Under the pieces are notes generated by a model. That model was not told the origin of the DNA. It searched no databases and saw nothing but the letters and a program-made list of their open reading frames with translations. Below are positions 46,081 to 58,091 of a stretch of 64,000 bases of DNA, one piece after another (position 1 is the stretch's first letter; every line of letters starts with the position of its first letter). The position numbers and the translations under genes were made by a program. This DNA is from Lycorma delicatula (Eukaryota > Arthropoda > Insecta > Hemiptera > Fulgoridae): the NCBI RefSeq assembly GCF_047948215.1, contig NC_134455.1, positions 106,782,495 through 106,846,494 of the forward strand, given 5' to 3'.

Positions 46081-46440
46081 TGGTTTTTCCATCCGTGTCG
46101 CACGGACGGAAAATAGGACGAAAAACTCGATTTTAAACGAGTTGGGCACACAGAGAAGGTTGTCTACATATGCTTCCAATGTCTCCTTCGCTTTTTCAGC
46201 CATATCGTCATTAGGCCGGGCAAAAATCTTGAGAAGCTAGTCATACAGGGAAAAATCGAATTCATACATGTCACGCGGAAGATCGGCGAAAAGATGAATG
46301 GACCAAATTGAAGAGACGATAAGAAAACGCTAGGCACGTTGATTCGAATGGCAGAGGATCTTGAGCTATGACAAGAACTTGACAGAGGGATATGAATCTG
46401 ATCACCAGCTCTCAGACATGAGAGGAAGGAAACTGAAGAT
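46080..46440 (+). pseudogene. LINE C-terminal fragment
   Basis: Translation at about 46224-46360 gives 'KNLEKLVIQGKIEFIHVTRK', 'GEKMNGPN', then after a stop 'RDDKKTLGTLIRMAEDLEL'. The order (basic G-x-x-x-G-K/R-I-x-x-x-R block, then W-x-x-D-I, then A-x-D-R/L) matches the extreme C-terminus of endonuclease/RT LINE proteins. The Trp of the usual W-x-x-D is a TGA stop. No RT core, tail or duplication is present. Confidence 0.55.
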
Positions 46441-46689
46441 GAAGAATCTGAAATTGGGTTCGTTAGTGTAAGTATGTGAGATTTTGAATTATTTATGTAT
46501 GACAGTAAGTGATTAATTGTTTTATTTATCTAATATCATAAGGGCGCAAAAGGTTCCCGATCATCTAATAACATAAGGACACAATGGAAACCTATTGTGG
46601 CGTCATATAATTAAAATATGTGTATTCTATTAAAGTAAATGTCCAAATGTTATACTCTTAAATAAAGAATTTCTAAGAAAAAAACTAAA

Positions 46690-47400
46690 TAAGGCATAAA
46701 TAAGGTTATAGATGATTCACGAAAAATGTAACAAACTTTGGGGACATGTTCTACTGATAAAAATGAAGAAGAACACTCGTATGAGCATTTTGTAATTCTT
46801 GGGACCCGAATTAAGGAATAAATTTACTGGTTTTATATGAAGTCTAACCTGAAAAATTGAAAGAAAAATTTGGTACCAGAAATGTACTTTTAGTAGTTTT
46901 TTTTTTTTTAGAAATCTGGGGTAAAATACAAAAGATTGGGCTCAAAAAACACTATTTTATGTTTGGTGTAAAATAACTTTGTTAATTGCATAATAAAAAC
47001 AACAATTTAAAAAAAAATTGTAGGTAATTTAATTCTAAGTGAATAGTATGAATAAATTTCACAGAAACAAAACACAAACGTGAGAATATCTACATTTATT
47101 AAAAAAAGAACATATCAGTGTCGTAGATTTTAAGTAGACATTAAATAAAATAAAATTTCCAATATTTTCGTTTATATACACTAAATATTAAATATAATAA
47201 GCTTAATTCTAAAATACAGATCAATAAATTTTTTTTTAATTTTTCCGATTATATAACCACTCAATTTTCCCAAGAATTAGTTTGCTTAATTTTACCATAG
47301 ACGCAGAAATCATGGCAAAATATTTCATCTGCCGGCACTCGCTAAGGAAGCGTTTCCGAACCTATATTTATCTGTATTTTCTTCAGTTCACTTCAAACTA
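46690..47400. mobile_element. Rep-C copy 2, long-TIR DNA element
   Basis: The left part 'gtaacaaactttggggacatg' to 'gtaattcttgggacccg' and the inverted right part (47270-47340, 'aattttaccatagacgcag', 'catggcaaaatatttc') correspond to the two arms of Rep-C copy 3 at 55030-55790. The centre ('ttttatgtttggtgtaaaat', 'aatttaattctaagtgaatag') matches the centres of copies 1 and 3. The left arm lacks the 'gccataatttctgcgcc' segment, so this copy is partly deleted. Confidence 0.6.
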
Positions 47401-48425
47401 ATTTTTAGCAATTTGTCGTTTGTTATAAAAATGATACTATTAGGCCTTCTTATTATCTTTGTTAATGAAGTTAAAGATTTAAAATTTTTTAAATTCATTT
47501 TTAATGAAGTTAAACATGGCAAACACAATTCAGAATAACCGTAAAAAATTGACTGATATCTTATTTTAATCCTAGTGACTTTGTTAAGTTTCAATATTTC
47601 ATTTCATTACAATCATTTCATTAATGAACAAATTATTCATTTTAGCTACATTTTATTCTACCTCCTGTTTACATCTGTATTAAAAGCGAAAAAATTTCTA
47701 AAAATTTAATTTATAAAATTTTCTAAAAAAATTCTTATTAAACCCTCATAACGAATAGCCTTTGAACTAACGTTTTCCAGACAAGCATTACCGGTTATTT
47801 TATAACTCACTATTGTTTTACTAATTTTTTTTCAATTAAAAAAAAAAATGTTCACTTTTTTAATATGTGGTGGTAAAATATGTATCTGATAATAAAAAAC
47901 ACTTCTATTGTGTCAGGAATAAATCAATATTTGCAAATAATGCGGTTAAAAATATTCGTGCCACAGAAACCGACATCTCGCAAGTAATAATTATCTAGTG
48001 CATTGTGAGAAATCAATTCACAATGCAGCTTATCCTGATCGTTACAGTAGTATTTCCATTCCTCAGCAAATAATAAAGCAGTTATTTCAATATTTATTTT
48101 TATAAAACAACAATTTTCATCGTCTAATATATTGTTTATTATATTTTTAATTGTTTGCACATGTTACTGTTCTGTTAATCAAACTGTAGGCCTAAATACA
48201 AGTTAAAAAACAATCATCCAATTTAGATAGGTATTAGTTTGTAAATAGCAAAATATTTGGTAGCTGGTAAACCATTGATCCAAAAAAAAATATAAATTGA
48301 CTGAGGATAAAAGATTTAGTCCGTTTTAGTCGGACGTAAAATCGTTAAGGTAAAAAAATAGTAGAAAACTTTTATTTAGTTTTTCTTTAATCAATAATAA
48401 AATAAAATTATTGGAATATACTAAC
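47400..48425. other. AT-rich spacer, nothing recognised
   Basis: Short open frames only (78 codons or fewer) with no motif. Confidence 0.5.
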
Positions 48426-48429
48426 CTAG

Positions 48430-48700
48430 AAAAGTGAATGATTTATGATTTAAATCATAAATAATTTATGATTTATTTATGATTTATGTCAAGAAATAAA
48501 AAAAGTATTGAAACAGCAATGAGGATAAAAAGAATAAAATTCTGTGGACATTATATAAAATATATAATAAACTGAAAAAAAATTTAATTTTATTAATGAA
48601 AAAAGACAAAAACTGTTACAAAAAGATCGAAAAAGATCTCAAGTAATCAAAGATATATAACAAATTTTGTATTTGAAAGAGATACATTTAGGAAAGTGGT
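48430..48700 (+). pseudogene. LINE C-terminal scrap with ATGATTTA tandem repeats
   Basis: 'KFCGHYIKYIIN' (about 48538) is a decayed version of the F-Y-G-H-x-x-R-x-N segment seen at 9.5 and 49.4 kb. It is followed by Lys-rich text matching 49480 onward. Just upstream, ATGATTTA-like octamers are repeated and partly palindromic at 48436-48488. Confidence 0.45.
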
Positions 48701-48849
48701 TGATGAATCTAAATTTTTGAAGAAAAAAAAGCTAGCAAAGTATTGCATAACTATAAGTCATAACAATACCTTTAAAAATTAAAAGATTTTAGAGCCAAAA
48801 AAAAACAACGTATATTTTTTAAAGGTGGGGAATAAATTTAATAAATTTA

Positions 48850-49310
48850 AAAAAAAAAAAATCCTTCGTAATTAGGTTAAATTTAAAAAATGTCGTAAGT
48901 AAAGTTTTCTTTAAATCTAGCACTCTAAAAAAAATTTCAGAAAAAACGTTTCTGCATTTTTAGTCCGGGGTTTATAATTTTAAAAACATTCTATATATGA
49001 ACTACAAACTTTCATAGAAAGTATTTAAATCGAAGGGAGATAGAACAAAAATCATATTTCAAGAGATGAAGGTTGATTTTTTGAAATTTTTTTTATATAT
49101 GCATAGTAGGTAACAAATTTGCTTTATTAACGTTATTTTCAAAATGCCTCTGAAGAAATTCGAAATTGGTTTTTTTCGCGAAATTCCCTCAACCTTTTAA
49201 ATGAATTTTGAAAAATATTAATATGATCAATGCCTCATGTACAGAAATATTTGAACCAAATTTGAAGAAAATATATATTCTATAATATATTCAGAAAGTC
49301 AACAAAAAAA
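48850..49310 (+). repeat. Rep-B copy 3, partial
   Basis: Shares 'taagtaaagttttctttaaa', 'gtccggggtttataattt', 'tcgaagggagatagaac' and 'gatcaatgcctcatgtacag' with Rep-B copies 1 and 2. Both CCGGCG ends are missing. Confidence 0.65.
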
Positions 49311-49339
49311 AAATCGGTAATAAAATGTAATAATTTGAA

Positions 49340-49620
49340 TGTACCAACTAAGAAAAGCGAATGATTTATATAAAGAAAGAGAAAATATTGAAACAACTTT
49401 GAGGAAATGAATGATGAAATTCTACGGACATTTTTATAGAATAAACAACAACAGTCTGATAAAGTACACCTTTAACTTTATTAATGAAAAAATGGGCAAA
49501 AGAATTGGTACAAACAGATAAAAAGAGAGCTCGAGGAATCAAAGAGAAGTTTTCGGAAAAGAAAAAAAGAAAAATTATATAAACGTGGTCCAAGGTGGCT
49601 TAAAAAAAAAAATGCAAATC
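49340..49620 (+). pseudogene. LINE C-terminal fragment
   Basis: Translation at about 49417-49490 gives 'KFYGHFYRINNNSLIKYTFN', a good match in pattern to the conserved F-Y-G-H-(I/L)-Y-R-M-N-x-N-R-L-T-K-K segment after the RT domain of endonuclease/RT LINEs. It continues 'INEKMGKRIGTN'. The same text is recognisable in the 48.4-kb scrap, so the two may be a duplication or two insertions of one family. No RT core is left. Confidence 0.6.
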
Positions 49621-49624
49621 TTTT

Positions 49625-50700
49625 AGCAATTTTTTGAACCAAGTCATTAAGCATCAAACTCAACTGCAAATATAAAGCTTAGAGAGTGGTTATTTTGGAA
49701 GGGAGGGGAGTAATTAATCCAAAAAGAATTATTATTATTATATTGTCATTAAACTGCTAAAAAACTATAACTAAGATATATTATTGTACGATATTATGAA
49801 ATGAAATTTTTTGTTAACATTAAGAAAATACTTTTTAAATACGTGAAATTTATTTTCTTCCTATGAAAGTAGAATAGAATGATTTAAAATAGATAAATTC
49901 ATAATTTTACCCATACTACACTACATTGATAAAAAACTAAATATATTAAAAAACATTAATGGTTTCAGCATTTTATTCCATTTATAAGTGGTGTACAATG
50001 TAGATACGTTCACACGCTATCTCTATAAAACTTTAATAATGATTGATCTTTCAGTGACTGAATTACAGAATAAGTTTATTTAAAGGGTTTATTTTTGCTA
50101 TGGTTTTTCCAGTGAGTCCATAACAATTTATCACATAATAAATCTTAACTTCACTACTCTGTAAAATAGTCACTCTCATTTTATTTCTTTACAACCTCAT
50201 TCAATGAATTGCTTTTGAAAATAAGAAAAAATAAATCTCCAGCCTAATAAATCTTTTGTGAAATCTTTTTATTAATAAATTATATTTTACTTCTGTTTGA
50301 ATTTATCATGAAATCAAGGAAAATTTTATAAGAATATGTTTCCATTGATAAAGTAAAGATTAATAATGATCATTTATTTTTTCAGAAAAATTAATTCAAG
50401 TTATTTTAAACATTAATCAGTTATGTAAAGTATAAATTTTATAAATTAAAGTTTATACCTTTTTTTACCTCAGAAAGGTAACAATTTTTGTGAAATTTTT
50501 TTATTCTTCCTGTCTAGCGTGGCAAACCATTTTATTCTAGGATAAATGGAAATAAATCCTTTAATAAAAAAAACGATTTAATCACCTTTGGAAGAATTTT
50601 TTAAAATACTGTTTGGATGATCATTACTTATAATAAATTATTAATAATTTTTTATTTAATATTTAAAATATTAAAAATTAATTAATTTTAAAAATGTTTA
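49625..50700. other. AT-rich spacer, nothing recognised
   Basis: No motif-bearing frame. It ends in a TA/TATACATA simple repeat. Confidence 0.5.
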
Positions 50701-50720
50701 TATATATATATATACATATA

Positions 50721-51177
50721 TTACTGTCCCTAGGGGGCGTCAAGCGGGTCAAGTTGATTCGGGCGCCGCTCAGGGAGAGTGCCGTGATACTGATAGGTAT
50801 CACTTAAAATTTGAAACCGAAAAACACAAAAATTCTATCAGTTGCATACAGACTCAAAAAAATGCCTTTATGCTTCAATTTAAGTGTGAGTAATATGTAA
50901 GTATTTCCATAAGCCTTTTTTCAAAGGTTATTGCTCAGACAGATAAGTCATATAATATTTATTTTCGCCGTTATAAATAACCGTTTTATTTTTTATAAAT
51001 ACATCCTTACAGTTTGTTTTAATAAACATCCAGGTTATTATGAAAAGTATATCTGTTTTATATTTCATTCCCTTTGGTACCTAAATTTCAATTTTTACGC
51101 TACTTGGTGAATTTGGTAGTGGGGGAGAGCGCCTCGTGTGTCTTTGAACCACGCGCCTCAACCCCTAGGGACGTCCC
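50721..51177. mobile_element. Small TIR element with CCCTAGGG palindromic ends
   Basis: The left end contains GTCCCTAGGGG (50726-50736) and the right end its exact complement CCCCTAGGGAC (51162-51172). Both ends are G+C-rich in an A/T-rich neighbourhood. TATACATATA lies on both sides (50711-50720 and 51178-51187) and could be a target duplication, although the left copy merges with a TA microsatellite. The ~457-base interior has no open frame. Probably a non-autonomous DNA transposon of undetermined superfamily. Confidence 0.6.
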
Positions 51178-51189
51178 TATACATATAAT

Positions 51190-53040
51190 ATATAATGTAC
51201 GAAGTGGAAAACGTTAGGTATATGCATAATGAAAACTATAATTTGAAATATTATTCTGTCGCACTCCTAATCCACAAAGCGTGCGTTGGAAGAAAATTTT
51301 AAGGTGAAATCTAGTAGCCGGAATTATAACAAATATGGTTTAATCTAGTACATTTTTGCTATAGTTTCTGATACTCTATCGTAACTTAAAATTTTCTGCT
51401 GAACGCTGCAACTAATGAATTACTTAACCCTAATATTTTTCTATAAGAACAATGTCACATTAAACGTATACACTGAAAGAGGTGTAGTAGATATATGAAT
51501 AATTATACGTTCGCAACAATAGTAATAAATATACTTAATATAAAACGGACAAAGCTGAGGACAGAAACCACGCACAACTGACTGTTTCTCTCTATTTAAA
51601 AAAAACTCGGTTCTCTCGAGTTTACACGAATGAACGTTTCACTTCAGAGCCTAACGGGTTAAAATTTTTCAACACCTATACAAAAGTGTGCGGCGCGCCT
51701 AAAGAAATTTTCAATCCAAAAATCAAATATTTAATCTATTCTTTGATCTGACATTTTTTCCCATTACCAACATTTCTTGTAACATCTGGAGTATAAGTGC
51801 TTCAGTACCAATAAATAGTTATTATGATGTTCCATTAAATTGTTAGTAAAAGAGGAGATAGCTAAAACAAAATCTAAAGACAGATTAAATAATGAAGCGA
51901 GAAATGAAGAAAGAATTGGAAATCAGGGATTATTAGGTGGCATAAACACATGCTTATGTGTAACACGATACAAAACAGAAGTCAGTCCCCGAAATAGTAT
52001 AGTTATTCTTAAAATAATAAGTATCCGATACTAGGCAAACTAGGGGAAAGTGTAAAGTAAAGGAATTTCTTTTACAGTTATTTTTCGGACGTAACATATT
52101 AAAATACCGAAATACAGGTGGCACATTCGCTCTATTTACAACAGAGATTGACTAAATAGTGAATATCATTATTCTCAGAAAAAGTAACATTGAATAGCTT
52201 AGATGAAACCCAGTTGATTTGTATACGCAAAATTTTTAAGAAAGAATGAATATGATAATGTGAAATAAAAACCAATATCCCTTTATTATTACGAAACAGT
52301 ATATCCGATAATTAACAGAGAAAAATGGCCGTATAAATCTAATCAATTTAATTTGGTTTGAAACCTATTTGAAACCTCTCGACAATATTCTTATCTAATT
52401 CTAAATAATTATTAGAAATAATTTACACAATATATAAAATTCAAATCACTTTTCCTGCTGGACATAAGTTCAAATTTTTACAGCAAGCCATTTAGTTCTC
52501 CTGTACTTTTGGCTTATTTCAATATTTGCTGTGTTATTCAGCATTGAAAGCTGAGTACATTATATCCAGATTTCAGATGATTAAATTATAATGAAAATTA
52601 ATTACTTTAAAGAAACAAAGTTTTAAGAATATTTATTGATAGAAGTATAGTGTTTAGTTTTAAAAATTATTTCAATTGTAAAACTAAACTTACAAATAAA
52701 TGTACAATAAGGTTTAAAATCGAAGTACATCCGTAAGGTGTGCTCTCGGATGCATAATTTTGGTTATCGTTAGTCACTTTCCATACAGAATTGCTATTAA
52801 AGGGCGTTTATAAAAGAAAAATTAATTTCTCGGTAAGAGCAGGAATTAAAAAATTATGTAATTAGACCATTCGTTAAACAGTTACCTTTCAAATAATTTG
52901 GACTAGAGATGTACTGGAATCAATTTTGAAATGAAAAAGAAACTACAAAACATATGTACTCCTAATAGCGGGGAAACTTATTGTAAAATTTCATAAATAT
53001 CGGAAACCGCGTTTAGTTGTAAGTAATAATTTTATCAAAC
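51190..53040. other. AT-rich spacer, no supported gene
   Basis: A 64-codon frame at 51840-52034 has no recognised motif. Nothing else. Confidence 0.45.
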
Positions 53041-53111
53041 ATGGCCCGTTGGTATGATTGTACAATAATAATAATTTATAAAAACCACTTACCAGCAACT
53101 TTCTTATATCT

Positions 53112-53150
53112 GTTCAAGTACTTTCGGATACCAAATCCATCTTCAGGAAC
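53112..53150 (-). ncRNA. Hammerhead-ribozyme-like motif (type I, short stem III)
   Basis: Minus strand from 53150: stem I strand GTTC, core CTGAAGA (fits CUGANGA; 53146-53140), a bulged T, stem II GGAT/ATCC with loop TTGGT, core GAAA (53125-53122), a minimal stem III within AAGTACTT, cleavage-site U-U, then GAAC pairing exactly with GTTC. Small hammerheads with rudimentary stem III are known from Penelope-like elements and are thought to work as dimers. The extra T after the first core is a departure from the consensus, but it is shared with the 8.0-kb copy. Activity is unproven. Confidence 0.6.
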
Positions 53151-53540
53151 TCAAAAACATTTATACTAGTCTTAAAATAAAAAAAAAATTAAACTCATTC
53201 ATCGTATGTAAAATGTAAAATCGTGGTCGTCACGTTTTAAAAACTTTTGTCGTCTTAGCGTTCAATCACAATAAAAGTTACCAGCGTTATGGTAAAATTG
53301 AAAGCAAACGTCGTGGTCAACCCACTCTATAGTTATAGTTCAAAACTTCCCTGTATAATATATCATGAAATCTTGTTTGTTCATTCATTAATTTATTATT
53401 GTTATTATATATATATATGGTATTTTTCTAAGTTATTAGTACCTTGTATATTATGAGTATTTGAAAAATCAAGAATTTCAATATAATTTTTTACCCTTCT
53501 TTTATACCATATCAATGGTATAAACAAAGGTCAAATAGAA

Positions 53541-53690
53541 AGGTCTAATTTTGCTAAACACGTTATCGGTAATAAACATAATTATAATCCGAAAAAAAAA
53601 TTATTTTGGAATTTGGTATATAGTTTCGGATTTGGAATCCCAAAGTACTTGAACATATATAAAAAAGTTGTTAGTAAGTGGTTTTTATAA
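53541..53690 (+). pseudogene. Possible GIY-YIG endonuclease tail of Penelope-like element
   Basis: A 49-codon frame reads 'RSNFAKHVIGNKHNYNPKKK' and then 'LFWNLVYSFGFGIPKYLNIY', ending at TAA (53688). The pattern S-x-F-A-x-H-V/I-x-x-x-x-H-x-x-x resembles the segment near the end of GIY-YIG endonuclease domains fused to Penelope-like reverse transcriptases. That endonuclease would nick target DNA to prime reverse transcription. The GIY and YIG motifs themselves are not visible upstream. The last half of the frame runs through the degenerate second terminal segment. A short match, so the call is moderate at best. Confidence 0.45.
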
Positions 53691-53714
53691 ACTATTATTA
53701 TTAGTGTAATTGCA

Positions 53715-55025
53715 TTTCAAATATACAGAGTAAATGGCTAAATGTTAAAAAAACAGGACATTGCTTCGCTCTGTCGATTGTGGTTATATATATGTCTAAA
53801 GTTATAATTTTATTTTTAATACTATATAGTTTACTTTATAACTACAGTTTATTTGCATCTTTTTCTGTAGTTCATTTTATATAATTTAGCTGAGATTGGC
53901 GAGATATACCGTTCATAAAAAAAACTTGTACCAAAACTTTATTAAAATTGTCAATCTATTCTGTGTTTAACGTAGAGTGTAACATATTGGGAATGGATTT
54001 TTCTCTTATATTTTACCGGGATTAAAGGAAAAGAAAGGAAAAGTTGGAGAATACACAAACTATAAAATTTGACTTAACGTGCTTTATGACAAATACATAA
54101 AAAAATACTAAAGTTTTGTAATTTTAACTCTTTAAAGAAATTAATTTCTTTCTCATTTGGAGTGGTTTCTGATAAATGTTAATTAAATAAAAAAGAACAA
54201 AAAAAAAATTGGTAAGTTCGTTTTGATATTGAGAATTATGAACAATCTTTCGTTTAAAATATAATTATAAAATATTTATTAGTATTATTTAAAAAGAAAA
54301 GAAAGAAATTATCCGTTTAATTAAATGAGGTAACATTTTTATGGAAATAAAAATAAAAATATCGGTATATAACTTAGAGTAAAAAATCCATCACATTCCT
54401 AAAACCATTTCCTGCATGAATAAAAATCCTCTTTTATTAAAAATTGTTAATTGGTTTGGTACATTGGAGGATTGTAGAACAAGTTACCTTAAAAAAAAAA
54501 AATTAACATTAAAATGTTGTAAACCAGCTATTATTTGTTATATAAAATTTAAAGAATTTTTCGAAAATTCAATTACAAACAGTGACTAAGATGTGTATGA
54601 TTACATATTGAAACTCATTTACGTTTGTTTTTATTACTGTATATTTTGTACAAAATACAGTCTAACCTCGTCTAATTTTGTTAAATTATGATTTTGTTAA
54701 ATGTTTTAAAGAACTTTGAATTAAAATAATCTTAATTATACGTGATTAAAAGCGGATTTCGATATTTCTGAATAAAATATTTAAGAAAGTAATAAATAAA
54801 TAAATCTTTGGTTAATCATTTCTTACTCTTCAGCAAAGGAAAATACTTAATTAGAAAAACATTTTATCTGTTGGCGCAATATCAGTCATTAAAGGTTTAT
54901 CTTTCATTTTCTACGTAATGACTGACATTTACTTCTTTCCTAGCTTATACTCTCTACACGCACAATTATTGTAAAATTAATTTTATCTAAGCGTATTGGT
55001 TTTTATGATATTTTAATCTTTTTTA
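53715..55025. other. AT-rich spacer, nothing recognised
   Basis: No gene or known repeat seen. Confidence 0.5.
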
Positions 55026-55029
55026 TATT

Positions 55030-55790
55030 ATATAGAATGATTAACAAAGAATGTAACAAACTTTCAATACATGTTCTTCTGCTGGAAATAAAGAAGAAAG
55101 TTAATATTATTATAAATTCGGAAATGTTTAGCGCTACGAAAGATTTTGCCATAATTTCTGCGCCTTCGGTAAAATTAAACCAGATTGTAATTCTTGGAAC
55201 CAAAATTAAATTGTAATTTAGGGGTAAATTTAGTAATTTCATATGATATCTTACCCGAAAGTTTGAAAAGAAAAAGAGAGTCTAAAAAATAGGTGATTAC
55301 AGCAGTTTATTTAATTGTTTGTGATTGTATTTGTTATTTTTCAAAATTATTTAATTATTTTATTGTAACATTGAAAAAAATCTGCCAAATTTTTATGGTT
55401 TTTTCTTTTTAATAAACTTCAAAATTCTTTTTTTTTGTGTTGTTTAGTTTCTGTGGACTTCATTCATACCATTTTACTCAGAATCAAATACTCTGTTTTA
55501 TTTAAATTATTTACGTGTTTATTATTCAACAAAGACTTATTTTATGCTAAACATAAAATACTACGAATGTTTTATGTTTCACCCCAGATTTCAAAAAAAG
55601 AATACTAAAAATACAGCTCTGGGACCTATTATTTTTTTCAAATTTTCAGGTGGACTTAATATAAAACTACTAAATTTACCCTTTCATTTGGGCTCAATAA
55701 TTACAGTCCGGCCTTATTTTATCAAAGACACAGAACTCAGAGCAAGCATAAAAGATGTTAATCCTTTAAAACTATAATTTCATAACCTTT
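55030..55790. mobile_element. Rep-C copy 3, long-TIR DNA element
   Basis: The left arm (55030-55280) and the reverse complement of the right arm (55600-55790) align through 'gtaattcttggaacc' / 'gtaattattgagccc', 'ggtaaatttagtaatttcat' / 'ggtaaatttagtagttttat' and 'cccgaaagtttgaaaag' / 'cacctgaaaatttgaaaa'. The ~300-base centre matches, inverted, the centre of copy 2 ('gtggacttcattcataccat'). No open frame, so non-autonomous. Confidence 0.7.
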
Positions 55791-55847
55791 ATTTTATTCA
55801 AAAATTGAAAAATATATAAATATATTGAAAACCATACGTATTATTAA

Positions 55848-56530
55848 AAAAATCGGATGTGGACCACACATGACTTCCTTGTATGCCTATTAAATTACAT
55901 ATACACATTTTTTTTTAAATGAAAAGTGCGTAAAGTTTTATTTCATTAATAACTTCCAAGAGTTTTTTTTATTTTTTGTTTTATTTTTATTATTGATTTA
56001 TTATTATTATTATAGTAATATTTTTTTACAATCAGAAGTTATAACTATTAATAAATTAGTATATTTAAATTAAAAAAAAAAAAGGTTAAAAAAAGGAGTG
56101 AAATCTGATTCGAACTAATGTGCCTTCCCAAACTTCCAATAAATATTTAATTAATTAAAATTTTATTTGGTTATAACTCTGGAACCAATGAAAATAAGTA
56201 CCACTTATAATATATCTTGAAAAGCTTTTAATGAGGACTTATTACTGAAGTTAATAAGAAGCTCAAAATCAAAAAAATTGAATTTTGGGCTTTTTTGGAC
56301 ACTTTCGGTTCAGTCGATTGCAATCAAAAAGGGAGGTGCACAACTAGAAGTTACAACAGTCCAAAATCGAAAATTTCAACATCTTACGGCTAATCGTTTT
56401 GGAGTTATGCGAGATACATACGTACAGACGTCACACCGAAACTAGTCAAAATGGATTCAGGAATGGTCAAAATGGATATTTCCGTTGAAATCTGAAGATC
56501 GAATTTTTCACGATTACAATACTTCTGTAG
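55848..56530 (-). repeat. Rep-A copy 3, nearly complete and uninterrupted
   Basis: Minus strand from 56530: 'gaagtattgtaatcgtg', 'cggaaatatccattttgacc', 'cgattagccgtaagatgttg', 'ctagttgtgcacctcccttt', 'gtggtacttattttcattgg', ending 'ggtccacatccgat'. It covers almost all of the ~690-base unit and shows what copies 1 and 2 looked like before the hAT and LINE insertions. Confidence 0.85.
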
Positions 56531-56539
56531 TTATTTGAG

Positions 56540-57010
56540 TATCATCTTTAACGCTGCTACTACAAGCTCCACTGGTTATATATGTTATTATTCTCGTCTG
56601 TTGCTAGTTGTAAACTATTCATGCTTAAGTGCAATGTAGTTTCGTTCTTTGCAGTTGAGTTTTACCAGATGTCTTATTCGAAACGTGGTACAGCACACAT
56701 GTGCATTCAGGATCGTTTTAATGAACGCATTAAATATTCGGTAAAAAATTCCCGAATACTAGTATTCTACGCAAAGTTTAGCATACACTATTTGGTTAAA
56801 AAAATCTTGAAAACAGAGTTTCAATCGCACAACGTAATAGGCAACCTTATATAACATTATTATATAAAGAGGAAATGGTTTTTTTTTCAGGATAAACAAA
56901 AAACCACCCCATCTGTCGCTACTAAATTTTTATCCATGTTTCTTGACATAACTGAAAAAGATTTTGGATATATTTCATCTAGAAAAATCTCTAATATATA
57001 TATAATATAC
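56540..57010. other. Spacer with a 90-codon frame, unrecognised
   Basis: A plus-strand frame at 56582-56854 includes 'QMSYSKRGTAHMCIQDRFNE' and looks a little less A/T-biased than chance frames, but I recognise no family. It directly abuts the edge of Rep-A copy 3 and could be part of another repeat. Confidence 0.3.
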
Positions 57011-57011
57011 T

Positions 57012-57645
57012 AGTGAAGATTTGCCGGTTGAAGCACAAACTTATATAAATTGTGGAAAGTCAGTTTCTATCACTGTGTGAGCTGGGTTTGAGAGGAATTA
57101 TTACGAACAAATAAAAACTAATTTTGACATTTTTTGACTTTCATTCCAAGCTCCACCGGTTAAATTGATTTTTGAATTTTTTTGAAACCCTGTTATTTTT
57201 TTAATTTCTCGGTAACAAATGAAAAAAATCAACCTGATTTTTTGTGACTGTAATCTTCATGTCAATAAACCAGTTTCTAGATTTTTGAAATTCAACCTTG
57301 AAAGGGGTTGAAGAAAAGTAAAAAAAAATTATTGAACAATGATTGTAAATTTTCTCAAGCCTGACGTCATAAACAAGATGTTCAATAGATTTGGGTTTTT
57401 AAATACTCTTCAGATAAATATTTAAAAACCATTTTCGGGTTTTTTTAATCTCAATTTTTTTAAGGGGTGTGAAGGGTGGCAGCGGCTGTGGGTCAATCAC
57501 TACAGCACTGCTACCGCTACTGTATCGGTGACTAGCTGCATCTGCCTCCGGTTACTTGACTAATAAACATAAAATAAGAAGGTTACCGCTACGGAAAACG
57601 CAAGTAACCATATAGCGTGAGCGAAGCTGCGACGTGAAGCTAGTA
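57012..57645. repeat. Candidate mobile element between TA simple repeats
   Basis: The stretch starts 'agtgaagatttgccggttg' after 'tatataatatact' and ends 'gcgacgtgaagctagt' before (TA)n. The interior is less A/T-rich, with no open frame. The 3' CTAGT next to A/T sequence and the GC-rich terminal section are reminiscent of a Helitron 3' end, but a clean hairpin and a 5' TC end were not found. Confidence 0.3.
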
Positions 57646-57659
57646 TATATATATATGAA

Positions 57660-58090
57660 AACTAACAGAGGGATATTTTTTTTTCTGTACTTCTGTTTTC
57701 AGCAGTAGTTCATTTTTTTTCAGTCTCAGATAGACTGTTCGTAACAGTTTTGTTAATTAAGTTTTTCCATCCAGTGGAGAATAACAAAACGAGTACAAAA
57801 TTTATGTGAGTTAACATCTGTTGGTTTACTTAAGTATATTTGAACTAGGGTTCTGTAAATAAAAATTATTACACCTAGTATAACTACCGGCACGTAAGTT
57901 TGCACAAAAAAATTACTTTCATTCAGCAAACATTTGGCAAGATACTAGGGCGAATGAAAACATTGTCAGTTTAATATAGGTGATATTTATAACTAAAAAT
58001 ACATACGATACTATTTAATTAAAAGTAGTTTAATATCCAGTTAATATTATTATTTTGAAGTACTTAAAATAATTTTTTTCTACTCACTTT
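57660..58090. other. AT-rich spacer, nothing recognised
   Basis: No gene or repeat identified. Confidence 0.5.
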
Positions 58091-58091
58091 A

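Larger units (their letters stand above)
53065..53710 (+). mobile_element. Penelope-like element remnant with inverted terminal segments
   Basis: A segment at 53070-53150, read on the minus strand, matches 53615-53702 on the plus strand over about 80 bases ('gaaagtacttgaacagatat', then 'gctggtaagtggtttttata'). The two are therefore inverted copies flanking about 460 bases. Inverted or direct pseudo-LTRs are a known peculiarity of Penelope-like retroelements. The hammerhead-like motif in the left copy and the endonuclease-like tail in the interior support the assignment. The reverse transcriptase is absent. Confidence 0.6.
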
